Positions 21,804-30,782 of a DNA stretch of 64,000 bases are shown here, in pieces. A program made the translations under genes and the position numbers. The notes beneath the pieces were generated by a model. It was given only the letters and a program-made list of their open reading frames with translations. It was not told the origin of the DNA and did no database searches. The DNA comes from Takashimella koratensis (Eukaryota; Basidiomycota; Tremellomycetes; Trichosporonales; Tetragoniomycetaceae), in the NCBI GenBank assembly GCA_003116875.1, contig BCKT01000005.1, forward strand, positions 1,612,001-1,676,000, in the 5' to 3' direction. Every line of letters starts with the position of its first letter. The first letter of the stretch is position 1.

Positions 21804-23235
21804 CTAGTTCTCCTTGTGCCAGACCCATGTCGAGCCCCGAACCGGTCGGTCCTCCTCTAACACCGTCACCTGTGCCTCCTCCAGTTCTCTCAAGTATGGC
21901 TGCACGTGATGCCAATTGTAAATGTGCCACTCGGCATCTAGCGGAGCTGTGGGCATGCGAATCAACACTTTGGTCTCACATAGTGGCGAGCCAAGACGTT
22001 TTACCAGGCGCAGAATGTTGTGAGGGACGGGTAACGTGTTGATAAAATCGGCGACACTGAAATAGGGATTCGCGGCGGTCTCAGGCGGGACGCAGAAGTT
22101 GACTTCGGTCGAGATCAGGCGCCTAGGCTTAACGGACGAGAGGTCTCCAGGGAGCGCACTGGGAAGTACGACGAGCTGCAAGAGGTTGAGCCGAGGGAGT
22201 CGCGCGCTCCAGTCGAAGTGGACAAGCGCCTCGGTGATCGTCGGGCAAAAAGCAGCAGCGTCCGACGTGGCCGAGTGGGGGGTTGATTCGTTCTGCAGGT
22301 CTGGTGGAGGCTGATAACAGAGAATTCGTATGGACTTCAGCCCGGGCATCAGCTTTGCGAGTTGTCCGACGTCGTTCATGGTGTACGAGCCGACGGTGAC
22401 GTTGACTGTGGTCGTCTCGAGGAATAGGTCCGGTTTGGTCGACAACCATGATATCACCCTTTGCAATGAATCCTTCTCTACGGCGACAAAGACCGTCTCG
22501 CATGTCCTAGCAACGAGTGGGCTAGAAATAGGTCCTGTAATGAGCGGAGGCCAGGTGAAGTCAGATACGGAAGCTCCAGACAGGCGGAGAGCAAAGGTTT
22601 CGGTGAATTCGTAGTGCGTAGAGACGTTCTCGTATTCGTACTGCTTCCTCGAATGCCGGTGGATTATGATACGTCGAGTAGGTTGCGGTGTGTGAGGTGA
22701 TGATGCAGACAAACCGGGGGAGGGGGGAGAGATGGTGAGTGCGCAATCGTATGCCCATATGTGGGTGAGGAACGGGAAAGAGTCGAGAATCGGGTGCAGC
22801 GCGCGGAGTCTGCGTGTGTTGAGCGGGGACGTCGTGTGCCTGACGTCGAGCCGACGGACGGAGCGAATGTAAAGAGAGTATCGCTCCTGGTGGACAAACA
22901 TATGCACGTTTACAAAGCGTGAGCAATTGCATGCGGATTTTGACGCTTGAGCGTTTGTTTGACTGATTAGGAGAGAGATGCGGGAACAGGAAGCTCACCT
23001 TTGGGACTTCCATACCCGCCCATACCCGGCCTAGGATGAAGTCATGGTACAATACCGGAACTGCATCGTCGAATGTGGCTTGGTTAACGCGGAGAAAGGG
23101 TACAAGTTCCGAGAGCTTGTCGAGATGGGAGAGGATGTTGCGACGAATGTAGGTGTTGGACCAGATCGTGTGAGCTAGTGGAGAAGGAACGAGCGGCGTG
23201 AGTAGGACGGGTTGAGAGGGTGTAGCTATCTCCAT
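21804..23235 (-). CDS. F-box-like array member F, intact
   Basis: Exons 23235..22999 and 22886..21804 encode 439 residues. The ATG at 23235 is the first in frame (MEIATPSQ). F-box-like unit: TIWSNTYIRRNILSHLDK, then PFLRVNQATFDDAVPVLYHDF. Exon 2 begins ERYSLYIRSVRRLDV, followed by YEFTETFALRL, SLQRVISWLSTKPDLF, VGSYTMNDVGQLAKLMPGL, a Cys/Pro-rich loop, LPRLNLLQLVVLPS and, at the end, DRPVRGSTWVWHKEN. All family blocks are present and in frame, so this is one of two intact long members. The role as an SCF adaptor is inferred from the F-box alone. Its 3' end abuts the poly-C tract. Confidence 0.7.
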
Positions 23236-23377
23236 GACTGTCCTCGAGCTTCTCACACTAGCCAGGGGTGATCAGAGTCAATGGTCAGATGTAAATCGAT
23301 GCGAATAGGGTGAGAGAGATGTTTGCGACGGTAACGCGACGATAACGAGTCGCCGGTCGGACCGGGGGTAGCCGCTG

Positions 23378-23396
23378 CAACAACCCCGTCCATCAA
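23378..23396 (-). repeat. Array upstream element, copy 5
   Basis: CAACAACCCCGTCCATCAA, 143 nt upstream of the ATG of member F. Confidence 0.65.
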
Positions 23397-23595
23397 TTTC
23401 GGTCTACCCGACTTTTGACATCCCGCTCAACTGCAGTACAATAACAGCATACATGTTCGAGGCCAATCATATCAAGAGCACACTTATGAGAGATGGTAAA
23501 TAAAAGAAGACGTATGATCGACGATACGAGCGCAGAAAAAAGGAGAATTATACAAACAGACTCTGGGGCAGCTCTCGAGAGTAATCGTTCGAAGA

Positions 23596-24358
23596 CTAGA
23601 TTAGACCGCGATCACCAGGCCGAAGCTTGACTTTCTCTACCGAGTGGGTGGGTGGTCGCAATGGGGGTGAGGATTCGACAACCCAGTCTTTGGGCAGGGT
23701 GTTGACTAGTCTTTGCAGGGCGCAGTAGCTTTGAGCGGATACGAGCATGTCGAAATGGTCGGTAAGGCGAAGGGTAACCGGGAGCGTTCTTGGAGCAGAG
23801 AGGATCTCAACGTTACCCGATTCAAACATAATCAAGCGGACATTGGGGAAGAGCTCGAGAAGATGGGGGAGACCGTACTCGACACGCGTGACATAGTCCA
23901 TCGCCGCTTGGTTGGAGTAGTAGTCGCCGCGGGGGTCTTCCACTACAAGGGTTTGGACGTAACGCTGCAGGGCGTGTCGCCGGGGCTGGTGAGCTGGTGT
24001 CAGTCATAGGCTGCAGCGGACGTTTCAAAGTACTTACCGAGTGCGCAAGGTCTGTCCATAGATACTGGGTCAAAGACATCGATGTGAAGAGGAATGGAGA
24101 GGCTGAGCGATAAGATGCAAAACTGGCGGAGACGAGGCCTCTCAAGGCCGCGTTTGGAAGATTGGCGCAGATCTCATCGCGCACCGCATCGTTTGCCCAG
24201 ATCCGCTCGGCGATGGTATACTTGGGGTGTGCGAGTATGCTAGCCATGGTGTGCAGCCAGCGTCGTCCAAGAAGTACAGGTGACCAGTGGGTAGGGGGTG
24301 GTCGTATGCGTTGGGAGACCGTGAGACCGAGGGAAACGGCGGACAGTGACGACCCCAT
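23596..24358 (-). CDS. Short divergent F-box-like protein at the end of the array
   Basis: Exons 24358..24038 and 23964..23596 give 229 residues. Residues 45-100 (ERIWANDAVRDEICANLPNA, then a SASFASYRSASPFLF helix) align with the F-box-like unit of the array and the intron sits at the matching place, phase 0. Exon 2 starts RYVQTLVVED and has a LLELFPNVRLIMFE strand like the FPFLRTI block of the long copies, but the protein ends about 200 residues early and lacks the C-terminal signature. It could be an older, shortened relative rather than a pseudogene, because its frame is clean. Confidence 0.6.
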
Positions 24359-25501
24359 CCTGGGCTAATAAATGCTCGCCGACCTGGACGAGAGAAATGC
24401 TAAAGCTGAGTAGGGCTCCTTTACACCAAGTCGTGAAAGGTCGAGCGCGCGTCAACGGGGGGTCCGGATAATCCTCATCCGCCAGGTCTGGGTCACAACA
24501 GCCGTGTGATCAACTCTTACCCACCTTGCAATCTATCGGCAATAACAACGGAAGGATGGGGTCGTGCGCGTAAGGGAGCTGAATACAGGAGGACTGGATG
24601 ACTCACACCCTTGATCAAGACCGATTAGCTGCCGTTTCTAGCGTGCGAGGTGGGGTGAAAGGGAGTGTCGAGGGGCTGGATTGGTGGAGAGTGTGATCAC
24701 CGCCTCAATCCAAAGGTGACGGCTGTGTGAACTAGGTGTGTACGCCGTGGCGGGTGTGAAAGGAGCACCCGCAGGTGGTAGCGTGATGACAAGTGGATTG
24801 GTGTAGACTGGCTTAACGATGATTGTGAGATGGTGAGTTGTGGAAGTGGAGTGCAGACGATGTTTGCTGTCAGCCCGAAGGTCGTGGTCGGGCATGATGG
24901 CCATCAAGGGGCGACACCGCCATCCCCGTGATCTTGCACCTCCCATCACGCTCCATATACGACTCCCAACGGAGTTGCAAGTCCCCACTCTTTGACGCTT
25001 TCTGGGTACTCACGAGGGCGCAATCACCGTCCTTCATCAACTCCTTCTAGTCTCTCCGCGCCTCGTGGTGGCCAATGGCAGCGATATTGTGCCTCGGTCT
25101 CGAGGTATAGATGGGCATGGATTGCGCCCCTGCCTTTGATCAACAGCTTCTGGTGTGTTATGAAAAGCGCAACGGGTGATTGTTGGGGGCGACCAAGACG
25201 CCGCTGGAACACGGGAGCCTATGCATCCATGGTGTTGGGAGGTCGGCAGGTAGGTCTCATGACACTTTTTGTGGATGCAAGTACGACAACCTGGGCTGCC
25301 AAGGACCTCGAGGATCTGGGCTAACACGGCTCCCGGCGGCTGTTCAGACCCGCGCGTCGGTGGACCGGCAATGACCGAGGTGTCTCACGTGGGTCCACTC
25401 GCGCGATTTTTGGTGCTCTTTTCCCTACCGAGCAGCTACCCAACCATGCAAGGCAGGCTCCACAACACCCCTCCGTTGGCCATCATCAACATCAAGACAT
25501 C
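24359..25501. other. 1.1-kb gene-free region
   Basis: Separates the F-box-like array from the GNAT gene. Short ORFs on both strands have no recognisable domains. No TATA box stands out before the ATG at 25502. Confidence 0.45.
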
Positions 25502-26431
25502 ATGAGCCTCCAGTGGGACAGCGAGACGGGCGAGCCGTACCTTTCCATCGCGTCGCACCCGGGCTTTCGAATCACCCCGGCCCGCGACACCCCCGAGGAG
25601 GAAGAGGCAATGGTATGTTCGACTCTCTTTTCCCCCTTTCCCAATTTCCCTTGAAGATGCCTCACGTCCCTCAATGGATCAATCGTTACTGGGAAAGACA
25701 TCCATACATGCGCTGATGGTGCGTCGTAGGTGTCGCTCTACGACAGCGAACCTGTAGGGAAGACGGCGCTGCGTAGACCATGGCCGTGAGTCGCACGTTG
25801 GTACATCTTTGAGAGCAAAGGACCCACCCTGTTTTGAACTCACTCCGGCGCTGACGGGTTTGATGATAGGTACAACCGAGACGATGCCCGCGAGTTCATC
25901 GACTTCCTGGCAAGTCCTCAAAAGTTAGCGGCTGAGGCTTTGCGAGCGAAGGCGTTCAAACCTGAAAGCCCAGTGTCCGAGCTCAAGCCACCTTTCAACG
26001 TCATCCGGGACCCCACGGGCCGAATGATGGGCGACGTAGGGGTGTTTGACTTTCACAAGCAGGATCCAGAGGCGACCGAGAAGTCCTGGATGCTCTCGTA
26101 CCACCTGCACCCGAACTTGCATGGGTCACGTCTAGGCCGAGCAGCTGTCACGACGATGTTGGAGTGGGTCGAGAAAAATCTTGCGCCTTGCATGCTGTTT
26201 GCGGTGAGCACCAGTCCCACTCCCTGCCTCTGCAACGCTCTTCTCTCCCTCTCTGTCTCAAGGCTCATACAAACTGACTCTTTGTAGATCATTCAAACCA
26301 ACAACCTCGGATCGCAGAAGTTGATCACCGCGTGCGGGTTTGAGCAGAAGACCGTTTACATGCAAGAGTGGCCAGATTATAATGGCGGCGGGGAGCGCGA
26401 GGTGGCCAGATGGGAGCGAAAGTTTGCATAG
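25502..26431 (+). CDS. GNAT family N-acetyltransferase
   Basis: Four exons, 25502..25612, 25730..25785, 25870..26203 and 26288..26431, give 214 residues. The GNAT core is clear: FNVIRDPTGRMMGDVGVFDF (strands 2-4), then SYHLHPNLHGSRLGRAAVTT with the acetyl-CoA loop RLGRAA (R/QxxGxG/A), EWVEKNLAPCMLFA, and IIQTNNLGSQKLITACGFEQ, the usual strand 5 Asn and AL..GF region. The pattern fits RimJ/RimL-like acetyltransferases of fungi, which modify small molecules or protein N-termini. Substrate unknown. The stop is followed 10 nt later by a 97-bp element that recurs at 28000. Confidence 0.85.
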
Positions 26432-26441
26432 GTGCACCATA

Positions 26442-26538
26442 CGATACCAGATCATTGTAAACAGCAACGAGCATGGTTGGAGACAGTGTAACACAATACG
26501 ATGTACGTTGATTTATATCTTCATCCTGGTGGCTTGAG
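26442..26538 (+). repeat. 97-bp direct repeat, copy 1
   Basis: Aligns without gaps to 28000-28096 with about 80 matches in 97 positions (counted by eye). Shared blocks include GATCATTGTA and TACGATGTACGTTGA. It begins right after the GNAT stop codon. Confidence 0.8.
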
Positions 26539-26835
26539 AACTTGGGTACGCGCGCGACCCCACTGTCATGGTCGACTGAATTGTCACGTTGATCACTTCA
26601 GCATCCCCCATCCACCATCACCTCCATTGCTATTGCCATTCTTCATGCATCCAGCCCCATCTCCGCCCCGAATGTCCGCTTGCGTACACTTCCCGACTTG
26701 GTGGCCCTAATTGTACCTCTGTTAATTATTCCAGCGTCGTCTGTCGACTAGTTTAACATGGTACGTCATTTTCCGCCATTTTCCGATGGCTTTGAAATCT
26801 CCGCTCCACCGAAATCTCACGTCAGTCACATCACC

Positions 26836-27753
26836 ATGAGCAACGTTAGCATCACCAACACAAACAACCCAGCGATCACGCTTGCCGCGGTCATTCACCA
26901 CCCGCCCAGCTTTGACAGCAGCAAGACGTACCCGGCAATCGTTGTCTCGCACCCCGGTGGCGGCGTCAAGGAGCAGACGGCCGGAACCTACAGTCGCGAA
27001 ATCGCTTCCCACGGTTTTGTCACCATTGCGTACGATGCATCCTACCAGGGTGAATCCACCGGGATGCCCCGTCAGCTTGAGAATCCATACATCCGCACGG
27101 AGGATGTCAGTGCGGTCGTCGACTATCTCACCACGCTCGCCTATGTCGACAACAAACGAATTGGTGCTATGGGCATTTGCGCAGGTGCTGGCTACTCTGC
27201 CAACGCCGCTCTCAATGACCACCGGATCAAGGCACTCGCAACCGTCTCCCTAGTCAACATCGGCAGCATGTTTCGCAATGGCTGGACCAACACGGTCAAG
27301 GATGGCGACGCGATTGGGTATCTCGACGCTGGCTCCGATGCACGCACCGCTGACGCCGCGTCAACGGATCCCGCGCGCATCCCCCTCGCGCCTGAAAAAG
27401 AGGCCGATGCGCCAAATGAGGAGCTTCGGCAGGCATGGGAGTATTACCACACGCCACGGGCCCAATGCCCGACAGCACCGGGGTTCGCGACCGCTCGCAG
27501 TCTCAACCAGATCATCACCTACGACGCCTTCAACAAAGCCGAAGCGTTCTTGACCCAGCCGATCCTCGCCGTCGTCGGATCCATCGCCGGCAGCAAGTGG
27601 ATGAGCGACGACATGATCGCGCGCGCCGCAAGCAAGGACAAGACGATGCACATCATCGACGGCGCCAACCACATGGATCTTTATGATGGGGAGAAGGAGG
27701 TGGCCGAGGCGGTCCAAGTGATTTCGCAGTTCTTGAAAAGCAAGCTCGCCTAG
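26836..27753 (+). CDS. Alpha/beta hydrolase with Cys nucleophile (af380-type polyketide transferase/YcjY-like)
   Basis: Single exon, 305 residues from ATG 26836 (MSNVSITNTNN); an in-frame ATG at 26758 would add 26 residues with no family similarity. Motifs in order: IVVSHPGGGVKEQ (oxyanion hole), AYDASYQGES, RIGAMGICAGAGYSANAAL with the elbow G-I-C-A-G, so the nucleophile is Cys, and DGANHMDLYDG with the catalytic His. Similar proteins include the fungal polyketide transferase af380 group and bacterial YcjY-like hydrolases, which share the GICA.GGY elbow; dienelactone hydrolases also use Cys. No polyketide synthase is nearby, so the actual substrate is open. Flanked on both sides by the 97-bp repeat. 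Confidence 0.82.
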   Translation: MSNVSITNTNNPAITLAAVIHHPPSFDSSKTYPAIVVSHPGGGVKEQTAGTYSREIASHGFVTIAYDASYQGESTGMPRQLENPYIRTEDVSAVVDYLTTLAYVDNKRIGAMGICAGAGYSANAALNDHRIKALATVSLVNIGSMFRNGWTNTVKDGDAIGYLDAGSDARTADAASTDPARIPLAPEKEADAPNEELRQAWEYYHTPRAQCPTAPGFATARSLNQIITYDAFNKAEAFLTQPILAVVGSIAGSKWMSDDMIARAASKDKTMHIIDGANHMDLYDGEKEVAEAVQVISQFLKSKLA

Positions 27754-28102
27754 GACGACGCGCCTGGTAAGTGAGTCGTTGTTCCGATTCAACGCTCTAG
27801 TATTAGAACACTAAGCCGGCAGGCTGGGGACGAATCTTCGGCTCAATGACATGTCAAAGCTAGCCTCGATGCATTCGATACTGCGCATCATTATACAAGG
27901 CGCTGTGGTGAGGAAGTGGGGTACCGGGCTGGCAGCGGATTGATAACGGTCGGAGAGAAGGACGTGCCAGGGTAAGGTTTACGGGTTACATACACTATCC
28001 GATACCTGATCATTGTATACAGCAGTGAGCATAGTTGGAAAGAGTGTGACACCGTACGATGTACGTTGAATTATACCTTCAACCTCGTGGCTTAGGCAGC
28101 CC
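27754..28102. other. Convergent 3' intergenic region
   Basis: Lies between the ends of the hydrolase (+) and permease (-) genes. Its right part is copy 2 of the 97-bp repeat; the rest shows nothing. Confidence 0.5.
28000..28096 (+). repeat. 97-bp direct repeat, copy 2
   Basis: Same orientation as copy 1 at 26442-26538 and equal in length. It ends six bases before the permease stop codon (28103-28105). Confidence 0.8.
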
Positions 28103-29995
28103 CTATTCGAGGTGCGCGTCCGCGTCTCTTTCCACCACGGTATCTTTGAACTTCCTTGCGGATACACGTCGATGGAACAAGATATCGATCTCGTCGTAAC
28201 TCCTGTGCTTAAACTCGGGTAGTCGGAAGTACGTCCAAACGGTGCAGAGGAAACATATCGGTGTCCAGAAGAAAGCGGTTAGACCCTTCCAGTTCCATGC
28301 CGACGCGTTGATCATGTAACTGTTGAGAATGTTCGACGAAAGAGGCAACATACCATCTGGAACCCAGCTTGCGCCCACTTGGCCCACGCCTCACCTCGGT
28401 CACCATACACAGCGAACACGCCGATGACAATCAGCAGCAAATCGAGTATCGTCAACGCCATGAGGAACAATGACCGTCGCCCCATGATCCCGATGAAATA
28501 AAAGTGGACAAAGTTGGCAGCGAGGTGTAGGCCCGACGATCCGAGACCGAGCTGGAACGCCTGGTTCTGGCTGATACCGGCTTGTTCGAAGGTATATGTG
28601 GTGTTACCTGCGAAGATGACGCCGCAGGCGTTCTGGACGATCCAAGCCATGCACGTGATTTCGGTTCGGCGGAGGTCGGTACCCTTGAATAGCTCAAGCC
28701 AGCTGCTGTTGCCAACCGCTGAAGCCGCCTCTTGCTCGAGCTTGGTTGTGCGAACCTATTCCAGAATCAGACATCTTCAGCTCATGTTGACATGTGTCAA
28801 AGCGAGGAAGGAAAGAGCGGAACCAACCATGTTGGCGACGATCTGAGATGCCCGATCGGCATTCTCGCTTGATCCCAGTCGCTTGACACTACGCTCGGCC
28901 TGCTCAAGCTTGCCGTGGCGGACAAGCCACCAAGGGGACTCGGGGGCGAAAGTCATGAACAGGATGAGTGGAATTGGCCAGATCCACTGTGACATGTACG
29001 GAATGCGGAATGCCTTACAACCAAGCCGAAGACTCAATGTTAACACCTTGAAATGGTACAAGATTGCCAAAGTTTGCAAAGCTCACCCAATTATTGTTGA
29101 GTTTCTGAGTACCTGTCTGAACTCCAGTCGCAAGGAAGCCGCCAATGCCCCAACAGATGATCACCCAGCCCGTCATGTACGCGCGCAGAGACAGCGGGCA
29201 TACCTCAGACGCGTAGGCTGCTCCAAGAGTAGCAAAGACTCCGAAAGGGATTCCACATAGGATTGAGCCAAAGAGAAGCATAACCTTGTTTTGAGCAAAC
29301 GACGTGATTGCTGAGTGATTCAGCGAACGAAATGTGGAACACAGAACTCACCGATGAACGGGATGATGAGGAAGTAGAAAGCGATCAAGCTCTTCCTGTA
29401 TCCGAGTCTGTCCGTAACCATACCACCGATGAAGATGCCAAAGATAGCTCCAACGTTGCCGGCCTGACTGATGCCAGACTGCCACGCTGCAGAAACTTGC
29501 CAGTCGTTGATCGCAGGATCATAGGTTCCGTAGTACTACGACGAGTATAAGTCAGATCTGAGATAATGGACTTGGATACGGTAGGTTGGATCAAGCAATC
29601 TGCGCACCTTGCGGTATACTTCCATACTAAAGAATCCGCCCGTCACCGAGTTGTCGTAGCCTTCCATGATGATTGACAGGGACGCGATGAACGACCAAAA
29701 TACGGCTTGTTCGGTCAATGGGAGCTCCCCTGAATCTGGAACTAACCTTGCGGTACACTTTGAGCGCCTTCCAGAAGCCTAGCGAGTGCTCGTAGTCTTC
29801 CGCCTTGTTGGCTTCTTCTCGAATCGCCTGCCAATCCGCCTTGACAACTTCGCCTTGATTATCAACGATCGCAGTGACATCGGAAACAGGAAGAGATTCG
29901 ATATGTTCGTTCATCAAGTTCTTCTCGTCAAGCGGTGGGTAGATCAATGCCGTTGGTTTCGCTCCGGAAGGAGCTGGCGTGATGGGTTCGCCCAT
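28103..29995 (-). pseudogene. MFS alpha-glucoside (maltose-type) permease, damaged
   Basis: Exons: 29995..29747, about 29706..29608, 29535..29352, 29310..29087, 29013..28828, 28755..about 28354, and 28350..28103. Family marks: ASLSIIMEGYDNSVTGGFF (TM1), DWQVSAAWQSGISQAGNVGA (TM2), TDRLGYRKS, FAPESPWWLVRHGKLEQA in the central loop, HFYFIGIMGRRS, and the tail FRLPEFKHRSYDEIDILFHR. Fungal MAL permeases have about 35-40 residues with TM10 and an RLRxKT motif between GFQM and SNILNSYMIN. Here those blocks abut at about 28350 in different frames, so roughly 110 nt are missing. Also, the exon 1-2 join is one base out with any GT-AG choice. The product is probably non-functional. Divergent from GH31 at 30783. 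Confidence 0.7.
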
Positions 29996-30782
29996 TGTGG
30001 TGGTCTATCGAAGACATCGATTTTGTCTGGGCTCTTCAGACGTTTGTTCGGATCCGTCTCACGCAATGTAGGCCGAAGAGAGAAAAAGACTTGCTCTCAG
30101 CATCACTTCCGCCGTCATTGTGGTGCACTTATATGATCCATCAGACAGATATGTCAGCAAATGTCAAAGTCAGCAGCTGATCGCGGAACGAATTACAGCG
30201 TCTTTACACCGATAGCCACACAAGGTTTTGGACATCCGCAGTGCCAGGCGACAGCGGCGGTTCTTGGCGGCGCGGGGCCACCTGGGGCAAAGTCACACCG
30301 AAGGGGACACCCTACTTGAGCATGCCACAGCTCCAATGGGGTCGAGACGTACTTGCATTCAACATCCACCGTTAGCTCGAAATGCGCAAAGGCGTCGCGT
30401 GGTTCACCAAGTGGGGGACCGGCGCCGTCTCGTGTTCTCGGGGATATCCGGGAACATCCTTGGTAGAACCTGGGGAAGAGCGAGGGGGCAAGTGGGGCAG
30501 AAGTGGGGGAAAGGGGCGAAAATCGACCGGCAAGGTTGCTTAATCCGGCAACACGGCGAAGAACCGGACCGGACTAGACCATTGCAACATTGAGGGGAGG
30601 GACAGCAAGCGCGAGACAGAGACACGTTTGATGCAAGATTCGGCCACCGCGGTCCGTAGATCCCCACTTGACTGTGAGTAAGCAAGACCGGGGCTCGGCT
30701 CTCGTTTTATTCATAAAGACTTGGCGTGCGGCAGCGCGAGCCCTCTAGATACACTCCACTTACCGTTCAGTGAGCACTCACC
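29996..30782. promoter_or_regulatory. Divergent promoter between alpha-glucoside permease and GH31 gene
   Basis: A 787-bp shared promoter region. TTTATTCATAAA at about 30706-30718 may serve as an AT-rich core for the right gene. Five SYGGRG motifs on the plus strand are listed separately. CGG-type triplets (CCGGACCGGAC near 30563) could suit a Zn2Cys6 activator, but no clear CGG-N-CCG pair was found. Confidence 0.5.
30282..30508 (+). promoter_or_regulatory. Cluster of five Mig1/CreA-type SYGGRG cores
   Basis: CTGGGG at 30282-30287 and 30470-30475; GTGGGG at 30411-30416, 30492-30497 and 30503-30508, all on one strand in 227 bp. Mig1/CreA zinc-finger repressors bind SYGGRG to shut off alternative-sugar genes on glucose, which fits a locus for alpha-glucosides. 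Binding is inferred. Confidence 0.5.

Noticed and set aside
21510..22042. Long reading frames of poly-Pro (+) and poly-Gly (-) around 21.5-22.0 kb
   Set aside because: They only translate the C homopolymer and lack any domain or splice support; the real minus-strand gene (member F) ends at 21804.
24992..25324. 110-codon plus-strand ORF in the 24.4-25.5 kb gap
   Set aside because: Low-complexity composition, no homologous pattern and no splice context.
26758..26835. ATG at 26758 as start of the Cys-hydrolase
   Set aside because: The extra 26 residues have no family similarity; ATG 26836 begins at the normal N-terminus. The upstream ATG is followed by GTACGT but no in-frame intron could be made.
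28340..28360. GTATGT...ACAG at 28320-28353 as a normal permease intron
   Set aside because: Splicing it leaves the exons out of frame and does not supply the missing TM10 region, so a genomic deletion is the better reading.
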